A stretch of 43,872 nt of DNA from Anderseniella sp. (GCA_030626025.1 DAOUPT010000028.1:1-43872); one strand, 5' to 3'. Positions 1 through 8,560 are shown, counted from the first letter of the stretch. Notes: generated from the letters alone by a model not told the origin. A program made the numbers and translations.

Positions 1-231
1 TTTGGCGGCAGAAAGAACAATCGAGCAGAGAATTCTCACCTGCCAGTTCGACGAAGAGAGCGACGAATGCAGCGGTTCAAGTCACCTGGTTCAGCCCAAC
101 GGTTTCTCTCAGTTCACGCTTCCATTTACAATACCTTCTACATTCAACGTCATATGATTTCCCGAAATATACTACGCCAGTTTCGCGATGAAGCGATGAG
201 CGTCTGGCAGGTTGCGACAGCGGCTGCGTGA
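1..231 (+). CDS. IS6-family transposase, C-terminal 76 residues (5' end outside window)
   Basis: Frame 1 is open from the first base to a TGA at 229-231. The peptide contains NNRAENSH, RRRERRMQRFKSPGSAQRF and VHASIYNTF, which I recognise as the C-terminus of the IS6-type DDE transposases common in rhizobia; the Glu of NRAEN would be the third catalytic acidic residue. The first two catalytic residues would lie left of the window, so whether the copy is intact cannot be judged. I could not delimit the right inverted repeat in 232-300. No other gene is seen between here and the TetR gene at 401. Confidence 0.75.
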   Translation, partial: FGGRKNNRAENSHLPVRRRERRMQRFKSPGSAQRFLSVHASIYNTFYIQRHMISRNILRQFRDEAMSVWQVATAAA

Positions 232-400
232 TCTGGGATCACTCAGCAGTTTCGTGCGCCTCCAATTTTTTAATGTGACAATCCCGTGCTGGGAGCGAAC
301 TCGAAATGCACAAGTCTCAAGTTGACCCAAAGCGGTCGGTTGCTCCCGGAATTTCAAAAACTGTTTTTGGAGAGCTTAAACCCGCTTTGCACTAAGGCCT

Positions 401-1075
401 TTATGTTCTGTCAGATGTTTTCGGGTGTTTGAAATGTCGAGGAAAAGTGAGTGCCATGAAGTTATGCACTTGATCCAGAGCATCGGTACGGGTGAATTTT
501 CCCGGGTACATTAATATGTTGAGCCAAAACCCGTCAAACAATCCTTCAAGCGATTTTGCTACGTAATCAGCCTCAACATTCTCGTAATCGCCCTCATTGA
601 TGATCTGTCTACAAAGCTCGCCAGAGACATCCCAGCGTTCGCGGTCGATGTCAGTTACGATTTTCCGGTATGACCCCCGATAGGCGGCTTCGCCAAAAAA
701 GCTAAACCAAACGGCCAGTTTTTTCCGACTGCAAATTTGCGGATGGAATTGCGCCTGCACAATCGCGCGGAGTTTTTCCTCAGGTGCCAAACCGGAATTG
801 CGGAGGCTCTTGCGCCATTGTTCGCGATGTTCTTGAGCCAGGGTTTTCAAGGTTTCCTCGAGCAGGGCTTCCTTGCTTTTGAAGTGGAAATTGACAAGAC
901 CGATCGACAGCCTCGCGATGTCAGTCACCGTCGCCATCGTTGTACCGGAAATCCCGTGCTTACTGATTGAGCTGATGGTCGCATCAATCAACTGTTTTCT
1001 GCGGGCCTGTTTGGCTGCTGATCTGCTTTGTTTCAGGGGTTTCTCGTTTTCCCCAACGATAGATGCATATGTCAT
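401..1075 (-). CDS. TetR-family transcriptional regulator, BetI-like
   Basis: A 224-residue TetR repressor. The N-terminal three-helix DNA-binding domain is at about residues 25-75 (ARRKQLIDATISSISKHG, then the recognition helix around TDIARLSIGLVNFHFKSKEALL). The C-terminal ligand domain has the BetI-like features EEKLRAIVQAQF and FWLNILMYPGKFTR. BetI proteins repress choline/glycine-betaine genes; here the divergent neighbour is a dimethylglycine/sarcosine dehydrogenase-like enzyme, so a methylated-amine ligand is plausible (inference). The promoter faces the dehydrogenase gene across 163 bp that contain a perfect palindrome at 1120-1137, a likely operator for both genes. It is not RutR: the N-terminal and ligand-domain sequences fit BetI better. 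Confidence 0.85.
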   Translation of the reverse strand: MTYASIVGENEKPLKQSRSAAKQARRKQLIDATISSISKHGISGTTMATVTDIARLSIGLVNFHFKSKEALLEETLKTLAQEHREQWRKSLRNSGLAPEEKLRAIVQAQFHPQICSRKKLAVWFSFFGEAAYRGSYRKIVTDIDRERWDVSGELCRQIINEGDYENVEADYVAKSLEGLFDGFWLNILMYPGKFTRTDALDQVHNFMALTFPRHFKHPKTSDRT

Positions 1076-1119
1076 CTTGGTGCCTGACCGGTCTTATTAT
1101 TAGTGAGAATCACAAATTG

Positions 1120-1137
1120 ATTGAATACTCATTCAAT
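1120..1137. promoter_or_regulatory. Palindromic operator between TetR and dehydrogenase genes
   Basis: ATTGAATACTCATTCAAT is a perfect 7-4-7 inverted repeat midway between the divergent TetR and FAD-dehydrogenase genes. The ATTGA/TCAAT arms look like sites bound by BetI-type repressors, so autoregulation plus control of the dehydrogenase is the simplest reading. Binding itself is inferred. Confidence 0.65.
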
Positions 1138-1238
1138 ATTTTGATTGATTTTTATTTAAAGTCAATGCACTAATTCCGTTGTTGGTCGGTTTTTGATTGC
1201 ATAGCACCGACATATTTCACAACCGAAAGATACCAGAC

Positions 1239-3698
1239 ATGGCAGAATCGCTCCCCACCCACGCGCAAACCGTCATCATCGGTGGTGGCTCCATCGGCTG
1301 CAACACAGCCTATCACCTGACCAAGCTGGGCATGACCGACGTGGTGGTCCTGGAACAGGGTCAACTGACCTCCGGCACGACTTGGCATGCAGCGGGTCTG
1401 ATTGTGGCAGGACTTTTAACATCTGAAGCAGAATGCGAAATCTACACTCACGGACGCGATCTATATGCGAATCTGGAAAAGGAAACCGGCGTTCCGACCG
1501 GGTTCCGCGATGTGGGCTATCTGCAGATTGCCAACAACGAAGAGCGAGTACACGAAATGCGCAGGATTGCCCCTTTTATGCGGCGGCACGGCATCAACAT
1601 GTACGAAATCTCACCAGGAGAGGCACAGGAGCTTTTCCCCATTGGTGATTTGAGCGATGTCCTGTCAGCCTTTTATATCCCTGAAGACGGGCGGGCCAAT
1701 CCGGTAGACGTTACCATGTCTCTGGCCAAGGGTGCTCGTTTGGGCGGAGCAAAGATATTCGAGGGTGTAACTGTCACTCAAATATTGACGAAAAATGGCA
1801 CGGCCACAGGTGTGAGGACAGCCAGTGGCGAAACGATAACGGCCGAAAATATAGTGATTTGCGGTGGAATGTGGTCGCGCCAACTGGGCGCCAGAGCAGG
1901 AGTCAACCTGCCGCTGCAGGCCGCCGAGCATTATTACCTGATCACCGAGAATATCGATGGTCTGCCACGCAACTTGCCGGTGCTCGAAGACCCCTCGACC
2001 TATACCTATTATCGCGAGGAAGTTGGCGGACTGATGCTAGGGCTTTTTGAGCCGGGCGCGGCACCTTGGATGCTCGATGGTATCCCCGAGAATTTCTCTT
2101 TCGGCGAGATTGAGCCCGATTGGGACCGTGTCGGCCCGCACCTGGAACGTGCCTATACCCGTGTGCCGTCAACTATTGACGTTGGCGTACGCAAGCTGTT
2201 TTGTGGTCCGGAAAGCTTCACCCCTGACCTTGCGCCTCTGGTTGGCGAAACCCCCGAACTGCGCAACTGTTTTGTTGCCTGCGGCCTCAACTCTCTGGGC
2301 ATTCTTAACGGCGCGGGCACCGGCAAGGTGCTGGCACATTGGATCGTTGACGGCACCCCGCCGATCGATGTGACCAGCATCAATGTCAACCGCTTCACCA
2401 AGAGCGAAAGCACCTATGCTTTCCGGCGCGACCGCACGCCCGAACTTCTGGGCAAGCTGTTTGGCCAGCATTACCATAACGAGGCCCCCAAGACCGCACG
2501 CGACGTGAAGCGTTCGGTTCTGCACGACCGCCTCAAGGCAGCTGGTGCTTATTTCACCGAAGGCCACGGTTGGGAAATGGCCGATTGGTTCGCGCCCTCG
2601 CCTGAACAGGCAAAAATCGAAAAATTGAGCTGGTTCAAGCAGAACTGGTGGGACTGGCATGCCGAAGAACACCACGCTGCCCGCAAGGATGTAATCATTA
2701 TGGACATGTCCGCCATGTCCAAATTCATTGTGCAGGGTCGTGATGCTTGTGCGCTGCTGAATCGATTGAGCTGCAATGATGTCGATGTTGAACCGGGTCG
2801 GATTGTTTATACTGCCTGGGTGAACGAGAAAGGTGGGTTTGAGGCAGACCTGACGGTCACACGGCTGGGCTTGCAAAAATTCAAAGTCGTCGTCGGCGAG
2901 AATTCACACGGGCACACAGAAATGCGCATGCGCCGCCATATTGGTGAGAATGAGTTCGTCACCATCTATGATGCCACCGCCGGTGTTACACAGATCAATA
3001 TTCATGGTCCCAAGGCTCGGATGCTAATGGAAACGGTGACTACCGCCGATATAAGCAACGAGGCATTTCCCTTCATGACGTGCCAAGAAATCGACGTCGG
3101 GTATTGGAACGTGCTGGCGTACCGCGTGACCTATGTGGGCGAACTGGGTTGGGAACTGCACGTACCAGCGATCCACGCGGTGCAAGTCTATGACCTGTTA
3201 GTGGAGGCCGGCAAGGCGTTCGGGCTGCGCAATGCGGGCATGCAAACGCTGAATTCGTTGCGGTTGGAAAAGTCCTATCGCGATTTTGGAGTTGATGTGG
3301 ACAACACCGATAATCCGATTGAGGCGGGCCTGGGTTTTGCCGTAAAACTCGACAAGCCTGACGGTTTCATCGGTCGCGATGCATTGGCCGCGATCAAAGC
3401 CAGAGGTGTTCCTCACAATCGAATGCTGCAATTTTTACTGAAAGATCCTGAGCCGCTGCTCTACGGCAATGAGTTGATCCACCTGAACGGAAAAGCGGTT
3501 GGCTACCTGCAAGTTGGCGGTTATGGTCATTCACTTGGCGGAGCCATTGGGATCGGTTTTGCCGAACTTAACGAGCCACTGACAGCTGAGATTGTGAACA
3601 CCGGCGATTGGCAGATTGATGTCGCTGGTAAACACATAAAGGCCCAAGCCTCATTGCGCCCATTGTTTGACCCGAAGATGGAACGCATCAAATGCTAG
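1239..3698 (+). CDS. FAD-dependent dehydrogenase / GcvT fusion (dimethylglycine or sarcosine dehydrogenase-like)
   Basis: About 819 residues. The N-terminal DAO-type FAD domain has the dinucleotide motif GGGSIG (residues 15-20) and GTTWHAAG, where His50 aligns with the histidine that covalently binds FAD in dimethylglycine dehydrogenase. The C-terminal half is GcvT/aminomethyltransferase-like, with an RLEKSYRDFGVDV segment and a barrel C-domain, as in enzymes that demethylate N-methylglycines and pass formaldehyde to tetrahydrofolate. A TTG at 1197 would add 14 residues; I prefer ATG 1239 because the family motif begins right after it. The divergent BetI-like repressor supports a role in betaine/dimethylglycine/sarcosine breakdown. 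The exact N-methyl substrate cannot be read from sequence, and other members of this family act on related amines. Confidence 0.88.
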   Translation: MAESLPTHAQTVIIGGGSIGCNTAYHLTKLGMTDVVVLEQGQLTSGTTWHAAGLIVAGLLTSEAECEIYTHGRDLYANLEKETGVPTGFRDVGYLQIANNEERVHEMRRIAPFMRRHGINMYEISPGEAQELFPIGDLSDVLSAFYIPEDGRANPVDVTMSLAKGARLGGAKIFEGVTVTQILTKNGTATGVRTASGETITAENIVICGGMWSRQLGARAGVNLPLQAAEHYYLITENIDGLPRNLPVLEDPSTYTYYREEVGGLMLGLFEPGAAPWMLDGIPENFSFGEIEPDWDRVGPHLERAYTRVPSTIDVGVRKLFCGPESFTPDLAPLVGETPELRNCFVACGLNSLGILNGAGTGKVLAHWIVDGTPPIDVTSINVNRFTKSESTYAFRRDRTPELLGKLFGQHYHNEAPKTARDVKRSVLHDRLKAAGAYFTEGHGWEMADWFAPSPEQAKIEKLSWFKQNWWDWHAEEHHAARKDVIIMDMSAMSKFIVQGRDACALLNRLSCNDVDVEPGRIVYTAWVNEKGGFEADLTVTRLGLQKFKVVVGENSHGHTEMRMRRHIGENEFVTIYDATAGVTQINIHGPKARMLMETVTTADISNEAFPFMTCQEIDVGYWNVLAYRVTYVGELGWELHVPAIHAVQVYDLLVEAGKAFGLRNAGMQTLNSLRLEKSYRDFGVDVDNTDNPIEAGLGFAVKLDKPDGFIGRDALAAIKARGVPHNRMLQFLLKDPEPLLYGNELIHLNGKAVGYLQVGGYGHSLGGAIGIGFAELNEPLTAEIVNTGDWQIDVAGKHIKAQASLRPLFDPKMERIKC

Positions 3699-3895
3699 CT
3701 GAATTCCAGGTCACTTGGAGATAATGTAAACGATGCCCACTGCTGGCACTTCGCTGCCGAACGTGTTGGGCCGATATTCCGTCTGTTGTCAGGGGGTAAG
3801 CTGCCGACCGTATTGAATGGCTTGATCGGCAGTAGTTGACCCAATTCGGAAGTTTTCAAACATGCGTAAATCACGTTCTTGCGCGTTCACGGTGA

Positions 3896-4249
3896 AACCC
3901 CGAGCCGCCTAGGCTCGAACGATTGAGGGAAAAACCCGATTTACAAGAGTTTGCCCAAATCGACCTTGCAAATCACAAACAAATTTCACGGCTGATCGGT
4001 AACTCCATGCTGGCGCGTACTTATGATGAGTTGTATTTCCGCAATGCCCGTATGTGGTTTTACGTCCTGCCAGAACTTAACTGGGATATGGAAATTTCAG
4101 CTTTTACCGAAATAATTACATTGGAACGAAATGCCTTTGCGCAGGGCGACATCGTTGCTGTCGGCTTCATTACGCGCAATGCAATCTCAAATGTTGTTTA
4201 CAGATTGAGTGGTGTGCTAGAATTAAAACGCGATAATAAGAACACATGA
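3896..4249 (+). pseudogene. GntR-family regulator remnant (FCD domain only)
   Basis: After an in-frame TGA at 3893, a 117-codon reading frame resembles the FCD ligand domain of GntR/FadR regulators: LERLREKPDLQEFAQIDLANHKQISRLIGN matches the usual helix carrying D-x-x-x-H, followed by NSMLARTYDEL. No winged-helix DNA-binding domain is found in any frame upstream to the dehydrogenase stop at 3698, and the only start is a TTG at 3923. It is most likely the decayed 3' half of a regulator gene whose 5' part has been lost. The 197 bp before it (3699-3895) hold nothing else that I recognise. Confidence 0.6.
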
Positions 4250-4250
4250 T

Positions 4251-4366
4251 GGCTTTGTCAGAGGAAAAAAAGCTTGAGCTCTGTTTGCACGCCTCGTAGG
4301 CTTTGCAGCGTGAAATACTCTACAAAGGGGTACAGTTTACCCTTTGATTATTGCACTGACAAAGCC
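4251..4366. repeat. 116-bp element with perfect 11-bp terminal inverted repeats (MITE-like)
   Basis: GGCTTTGTCAG at the left end is exactly complementary to CTGACAAAGCC at the right end. The ends resemble the GGCTTTGT-type termini of several IS families, and the interior has no coding capacity, as expected of a miniature element. No target-site duplication is evident (left flank acatgat, right flank ccccaga), so it may be old or a chance structure. Confidence 0.4.
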
Positions 4367-4410
4367 CCCCAGACTGCTTGCATAGCCAGCACCACTCAGT
4401 TTACCCCTTG
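4323..4410. promoter_or_regulatory. Repeated CAGTTTACCC-type motifs upstream of MFS gene
   Basis: CAAAGGG (4323-4329) and CCCTTTG (4340-4346) form an inverted repeat. The right arm, CAGTTTACCCTTTG (4333-4346), recurs as CAGTTTACCCCTTG at 4397-4410. The three half-sites lie 115-200 bp upstream of the MFS start and next to a GntR remnant, so they may be operator sites. A further short dyad AGATAG-CAA-CTATCT lies at 4459-4473. The binding protein is unknown. Confidence 0.35.
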
Positions 4411-4524
4411 TGTACTGTTCTAATAATGTCGATGTGACGATTACACTTGCTTGCGTGCAGATAGCAACTATCTTTGGCAAATGTATTTTTCTATTATTAA
4501 ATTATTCAGAGCAGCGAGTTATCC

Positions 4525-5718
4525 ATGATAAATCGCTTTGATCAGCGTTACCTGATTGTATTCGGCGCTTGCCTTATACAGTTCGTGACCATTGGGCTGT
4601 TATTCTCATACGGGCTGTTTTTCAAAACCTTTGAAACAGAATTTGGCTGGTCGCGAACCTTACTATCAAGCAGTACTTCATTTGCATTTCTGGTGATGGG
4701 TTTACTGGCAGTTTTCGGTGGCCGGTTGAGCGATCATTACGGCCCCCGGATTATCCTTGCTGTGACAGGCACACTTAGTGGTTTGGGATATATACTGTTG
4801 TCACAAATTACACAGCCATGGCAGATTTTTGTTTTCTTTGGTTTGCTCATTGGGGTTGGTATGAGCACTCATGATGTGGTCACCCTGTCAATTATCGCAC
4901 GCTGGTTCCAGCAGCAGCGTGGCATTATGACAGCAGTGGTGAAAGTGGGAACTGCGGCTGGCCAGTTTACTATTCCACCAATAGCTGCATTTTTAATGAT
5001 CAGTTACGGTTGGCGACCCGCGCTTATCATCATGGGTGTTGTTGCTATCATTGCGTTGTTATGTGCAGCGTTATTGATGAAAAACCCACCTGCAAGCCAC
5101 GGTTCAAACCAACATGCCCAAACAGCGGGATACTTCTTTGAGGAAGCGCGCCGTACCCGTCTTTTTTGGATGCTGTGCGCAATTCAGTTTTTATTTTTCC
5201 CACCTTTGGTGACTATACCTCTGCATATTGTCGTTCATGGTATGGATATGGGCATGACTGCTGTTCTTGCTGCGATGCTTTTATCGGTCATGGCCGCGGC
5301 AAGTGTGGTTGGACGCCTTACAATAGGGATGCTTTTTGACCGAATTGGTGGAAAGGGTGCTCTGATACTTTGCTTTGTTCCGTTAATAACCAGCCTTTTG
5401 GCCTTTGTGTTCATCCATAAACCATTGCCACTTTTTGCTGCAGTTGCCGTCTATGGCTTCGCCCACGGCGGTTTTTTCACCGTCATGTCTCCAATCATCG
5501 CCGAGTATTTTGGATTACGATCCCATGGTACACTATTTGGGACTGTTGTCTTTTTCGGCACCATAGGAGGTGCAGCGGGACCGATTCTGGCTGGACGGAT
5601 ATTTGACTCAACAGGAAGTTACTCCTTGGCCTTTAGTACCCTGTCAGTTTTGGTTACGCTGGGCTTGGTACTCACCCTTATGTTACCTTCCCATAAACCT
5701 GTTGACGACAGACACTAA
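4525..5718 (+). CDS. MFS transporter
   Basis: A 397-residue integral membrane protein with about 12 hydrophobic segments. The MFS loop 2-3 signature appears as GGRLSDHYGPRII, and the second-half counterpart as VVGRLTIGMLFDRIGGKG. The layout is that of monocarboxylate/oxalate-formate type MFS carriers (for example GWSRTLLSSSTSFAFLVMG after TM1). It ends 9 bp before the convergent preA stop. A link with the pyrimidine genes or the degraded GntR gene is possible but not shown; the substrate is unknown. Confidence 0.85.
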   Translation: MINRFDQRYLIVFGACLIQFVTIGLLFSYGLFFKTFETEFGWSRTLLSSSTSFAFLVMGLLAVFGGRLSDHYGPRIILAVTGTLSGLGYILLSQITQPWQIFVFFGLLIGVGMSTHDVVTLSIIARWFQQQRGIMTAVVKVGTAAGQFTIPPIAAFLMISYGWRPALIIMGVVAIIALLCAALLMKNPPASHGSNQHAQTAGYFFEEARRTRLFWMLCAIQFLFFPPLVTIPLHIVVHGMDMGMTAVLAAMLLSVMAAASVVGRLTIGMLFDRIGGKGALILCFVPLITSLLAFVFIHKPLPLFAAVAVYGFAHGGFFTVMSPIIAEYFGLRSHGTLFGTVVFFGTIGGAAGPILAGRIFDSTGSYSLAFSTLSVLVTLGLVLTLMLPSHKPVDDRH

Positions 5719-5727
5719 TCAATTGGT

Positions 5728-7029
5728 TTACCCGCAACTGCCCGGATTATTCGGGTGGGTTGTCCAGTTGGCATATTTCGGGTCGATGGTTTTGCCGGTT
5801 CGCGGGTCTGTGCCTTTGGTCATTTGTTCCAGCGTGATGCAATCTTCTACTGGGCAGACGTTGACACACAGGTTACAGCCAACGCATTCATCGTCATTGA
5901 CCTCAAACTTGCGCTCGCCGTTCACTTCAAGGCTGATTGCCTGATGTGAGGTATCCTCACAGACGATATGGCAGCGCCCGCATTTGATGCATTTATCCTG
6001 ATCAATTACCGCCTTGGTGATGAAGTTGAGATTGAGGCGTTCCCAATTGACCACATTGGGCACCGCCATGCCGCGGAAGTCCTCAATGCTGTCATAGCCT
6101 TTTTCATCCATCCAGCGCGATAATCCATCAATCATTTCTTCAACGATTTTAAAGCCATAGGTCATCGCCGCTGTACAAACCTGCACATTACCTGCTCCAA
6201 GTGCGATGAATTCGGCCGCATCGCGCCAGGTCTGAATACCGCCAATGGCCGATATGGGCAGTTGAGCCGTTTGCTCATCGCGGGCAATTTCAGCCACCAT
6301 ATTCAAAGCAATCGGTTTAACCGCCGGGCCACAATAACCGCCATGACTTCCCTTGCCATCCGTATGCGGGCTGGGGGCCATGGCATCCAGATCAACCGCG
6401 ATAATCGAGTTGATCGTATTGATCAATGAAACCGCATCCGCGCCACCTTGTTGGGCTGAACGGGCCGGTTGGCGAATGTCGGTGATATTGGGAGTCAGTT
6501 TGACAATCACCGGCTTGTCATAGTTTTCCTTACACCACTTGGCCACCATGCCGACATATTCCGGTACCTGGCCAACCGCCGCACCCATGCCGCGCTCTGA
6601 CATGCCGTGCGGACAGCCAAAATTAAGCTCTATACCATCAGCGCCCGTTTGTGCTACCAGCGGCAAAATTTTCTGCCAGGCTTCTTCTTCGCAAGGCACC
6701 ATAATCGATACGATAAGCGCTCGGTCCGGCCAGTTTTGCTTGACCTGGGTAATTTCTTCCAGATTGATATCCAGTGACCGGTCGGTGATCAGTTCAATAT
6801 TGTTAAGCCCCATAAGACGTCGGTTATCACCGTGCCAGGCCCCATAACGTGGGCCGTTGACGTTCACCACCGGCGGTCCAGCCTCACCAAGGGTTTTCCA
6901 CACCACCCCACCCCAGCCAGCTTCAAAGGCGCGTTCAACATTGTAAGCCTTGTCCGTGGGAGGTGCAGAAGCAAGCCAGAACGGGTTGGGAGAGGCGATG
7001 CCGATAAAGTTTGAGCGAAGGTCTACCAT
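5728..7029 (-). CDS. preA: NAD-dependent dihydropyrimidine dehydrogenase, subunit PreA
   Basis: A 433-residue catalytic subunit reducing uracil/thymine to the 5,6-dihydro forms in the cytoplasm. The FMN-binding dihydroorotate-dehydrogenase-like barrel (about 1-320) carries ELNFGCPHGM, with Cys139 matching the active-site Cys671 of mammalian DPD; the neighbouring position is Gly instead of the usual Ser. Two C-terminal 4Fe-4S clusters use Cys347/350/353/357 and Cys382/385/388/392. The reading frame extends upstream to 7092, but ATG 7029 is chosen: it begins the family sequence (MVDLRSNFIG) and has GGGGAA 7 nt upstream, inside the end of preT, leaving a 4-bp gap. It is transcribed with preT from the divergent RutR-controlled promoter. 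Confidence 0.95.
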   Translation of the reverse strand: MVDLRSNFIGIASPNPFWLASAPPTDKAYNVERAFEAGWGGVVWKTLGEAGPPVVNVNGPRYGAWHGDNRRLMGLNNIELITDRSLDINLEEITQVKQNWPDRALIVSIMVPCEEEAWQKILPLVAQTGADGIELNFGCPHGMSERGMGAAVGQVPEYVGMVAKWCKENYDKPVIVKLTPNITDIRQPARSAQQGGADAVSLINTINSIIAVDLDAMAPSPHTDGKGSHGGYCGPAVKPIALNMVAEIARDEQTAQLPISAIGGIQTWRDAAEFIALGAGNVQVCTAAMTYGFKIVEEMIDGLSRWMDEKGYDSIEDFRGMAVPNVVNWERLNLNFITKAVIDQDKCIKCGRCHIVCEDTSHQAISLEVNGERKFEVNDDECVGCNLCVNVCPVEDCITLEQMTKGTDPRTGKTIDPKYANWTTHPNNPGSCG

Positions 7030-7033
7030 TGTA

Positions 7034-8386
7034 TTATTCCCCTTTACCGGTAAGAAATGCGTTGATTGCAGCAGCGGCCACATTGCCGTCATCCACAGAC
7101 GAAACAGTTAAATTTTGCCCGCCAACCACACAATCACCACCGGCCCATACATTGCCGAGCGATGTTTTGCGATCCTCATTAACCGTGATGCGCCGACCTT
7201 CCAGTGCAAGTCCGCTATCGGCCAGAGACGATGCGTCGAGAACCTGCCCGATGGCAGAAAAAACTTGATTGGCTGCAAGTGTGAATGCCTCACCGGTGCC
7301 TTTCAATTTGCCGCCCTCAAGTTGTGTGCGTTCAAAATCGATGGCAGCAACCTGGCCGTTGTCGCCGATGATGGCCGTAGGCATGGCCCAATGGGAAATC
7401 GTTACGCCATTAATAAGAGCTAGCTCCTGTTCGAAATCACTGGCGCCCATCTGCTCTGGTCCGCGTCGGTAAACCATCGTCACGTTGCGGGCACCAAGCC
7501 GCTTGATTTGTACTGCAATGTCAATCGCGGTCATGCCACCGCCGATTACCACAACATTTTGGCCAACCGGCAGGGTTGCAAGATCATCGGCCTGTCTCAG
7601 CTCGGCAATATACTCAACCGCGTCCTTCACCCCGTCAAGATCGTCACCGGCAATACCAAGGCCGTTGGTTGCTGCAAGGCCCAGGCTTAGAAATACCGCA
7701 TCATGATTTTTGGCCAAATCATCCAGCGGTAAATCGGCACCAAGGGCCTTGCCATATTCAATATCGATCCCGCCAATTGAAAGAACAAATGCAACTTCGC
7801 TCTGGGCAAAGTCATTGGTTGTTTTGTAGGCCGCCAAACCATATTCATTGAGACCACCGGGTTTTTCGTTGGCTTCAAATATCGTCACCTTGTGACCTGC
7901 TTGAGAAAGCCGGTGGGCGCAGGCGAGCCCGGCAGGCCCGGCCCCGACAATAGCCACATGCTTGTCGGTATCAGCAGCACGAGCAAACGTAACTGCTCCT
8001 GATGTCATTGCATGGTCAGTTGCATAGCGCTGCAACTCACCAATTTTCACCGGCAAATTGCCTTGCGCCACATGCACACAAACTTCTTCACACAGGGTTT
8101 CAGTCGGGCAGACCCGGGCACACATGCCACCCAGAATATTGCTGGTAAAAATTGTTTCAGCCGCACCATCAGGCGTGTCCGCTGCAATCTGGCGAATAAA
8201 TAACGGGATATCGATCGAGGTCGGACAGGCATCCATACACGGTGCGTCGTGACAAAAATAACAACGGTCAGCTTCCGTGCGTGCCTTGTTTTTTGCCAGC
8301 GGCGGGTGCAGGTCGCTAAAGTTATCCACATATTCGCGAGCACTCAGGCGGCCGGCGGCGACACCTGTTGTTGAAATTTCTGCCAT
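7034..8386 (-). CDS. preT: NAD-dependent dihydropyrimidine dehydrogenase, subunit PreT
   Basis: A 450-residue electron-input subunit, homologous to the glutamate synthase small subunit. The N-terminal domain binds 4Fe-4S clusters through Cys42/45/50/54 and Cys89/93/99/103. The FAD motif GAGPAGLACA is at 148-157, and the NAD(P)H motif GGGMTA at 282-287 is followed by YRRGPEQM. The C-terminal segment WAGGDCVVGGQNLTVSSVDDG closes the flavin site. It passes electrons from NAD(P)H to PreA. The start ATG is preceded by GGAGGTAGTAAA, a strong Shine-Dalgarno. Glutamate synthase small subunit was considered and rejected because the next gene is preA, not gltB. Confidence 0.94.
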   Translation of the reverse strand: MAEISTTGVAAGRLSAREYVDNFSDLHPPLAKNKARTEADRCYFCHDAPCMDACPTSIDIPLFIRQIAADTPDGAAETIFTSNILGGMCARVCPTETLCEEVCVHVAQGNLPVKIGELQRYATDHAMTSGAVTFARAADTDKHVAIVGAGPAGLACAHRLSQAGHKVTIFEANEKPGGLNEYGLAAYKTTNDFAQSEVAFVLSIGGIDIEYGKALGADLPLDDLAKNHDAVFLSLGLAATNGLGIAGDDLDGVKDAVEYIAELRQADDLATLPVGQNVVVIGGGMTAIDIAVQIKRLGARNVTMVYRRGPEQMGASDFEQELALINGVTISHWAMPTAIIGDNGQVAAIDFERTQLEGGKLKGTGEAFTLAANQVFSAIGQVLDASSLADSGLALEGRRITVNEDRKTSLGNVWAGGDCVVGGQNLTVSSVDDGNVAAAAINAFLTGKGE

Positions 8387-8438
8387 TTTACTACCTCCAA
8401 AAGCGCAAATACTTGCAATGTTCCCTGCTTTGTGGTTG

Positions 8439-8468
8439 AGTATGTCAGAAAACTGACCATTTGGTCAA
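8439..8468 (-). promoter_or_regulatory. preTA promoter
   Basis: Reading leftward: -35 TTGACC (8463-8468), an 18-bp spacer, -10 CATACT (8439-8444), then a short leader to the preT start at 8386. The -35 element lies inside the RutR-like palindrome, so a bound repressor would block polymerase. Confidence 0.5.
8453..8468. promoter_or_regulatory. RutR-type operator in the divergent preT / BMP promoter
   Basis: CTGACCATTTGGTCAA matches the E. coli RutR consensus TTGACCANNTGGTCAA at 13 of 14 defined positions. RutR is a TetR repressor released by uracil or thymine. The site overlaps the -35 boxes of both divergent promoters. No rutR gene is in the window, so it must be elsewhere. Confidence 0.8.
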
Positions 8469-8489
8469 TAAATTTTGTGAAAGTAATAT
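8461..8489 (+). promoter_or_regulatory. Promoter of the nucleobase ABC transporter operon
   Basis: -35 TTGGTC (8461-8466), a 17-bp spacer and -10 TAATAT (8484-8489), followed by a leader of about 65 nt and GGGAGG ahead of the BMP start at 8561. The -35 box is the right half of the RutR-like palindrome. Confidence 0.6.
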
Positions 8490-8560
8490 TAAAAGAAAGA
8501 CGATTGACCGTAACAGCGTTATTAGCCAGACTTTAAAAAACCAAACAGGGAGGACTACAA

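Noticed and set aside
172-357. 61-codon minus-strand frame near the left edge
   Set aside because: Overlaps the transposase end on the other strand; no similarity to a known family.
401-1075. This TetR gene as the RutR that controls the pyrimidine island
   Set aside because: Sequence fits BetI better, and it has its own different palindrome beside it.
2169-2876. 235-codon antisense frame inside the FAD-GcvT gene
   Set aside because: Overlaps a long gene with clear domains; translation matches no family and has no ribosome-binding site.
7034-8386. Glutamate synthase small subunit
   Set aside because: Homologous, but the adjacent gene is preA and both share a RutR-type operator.
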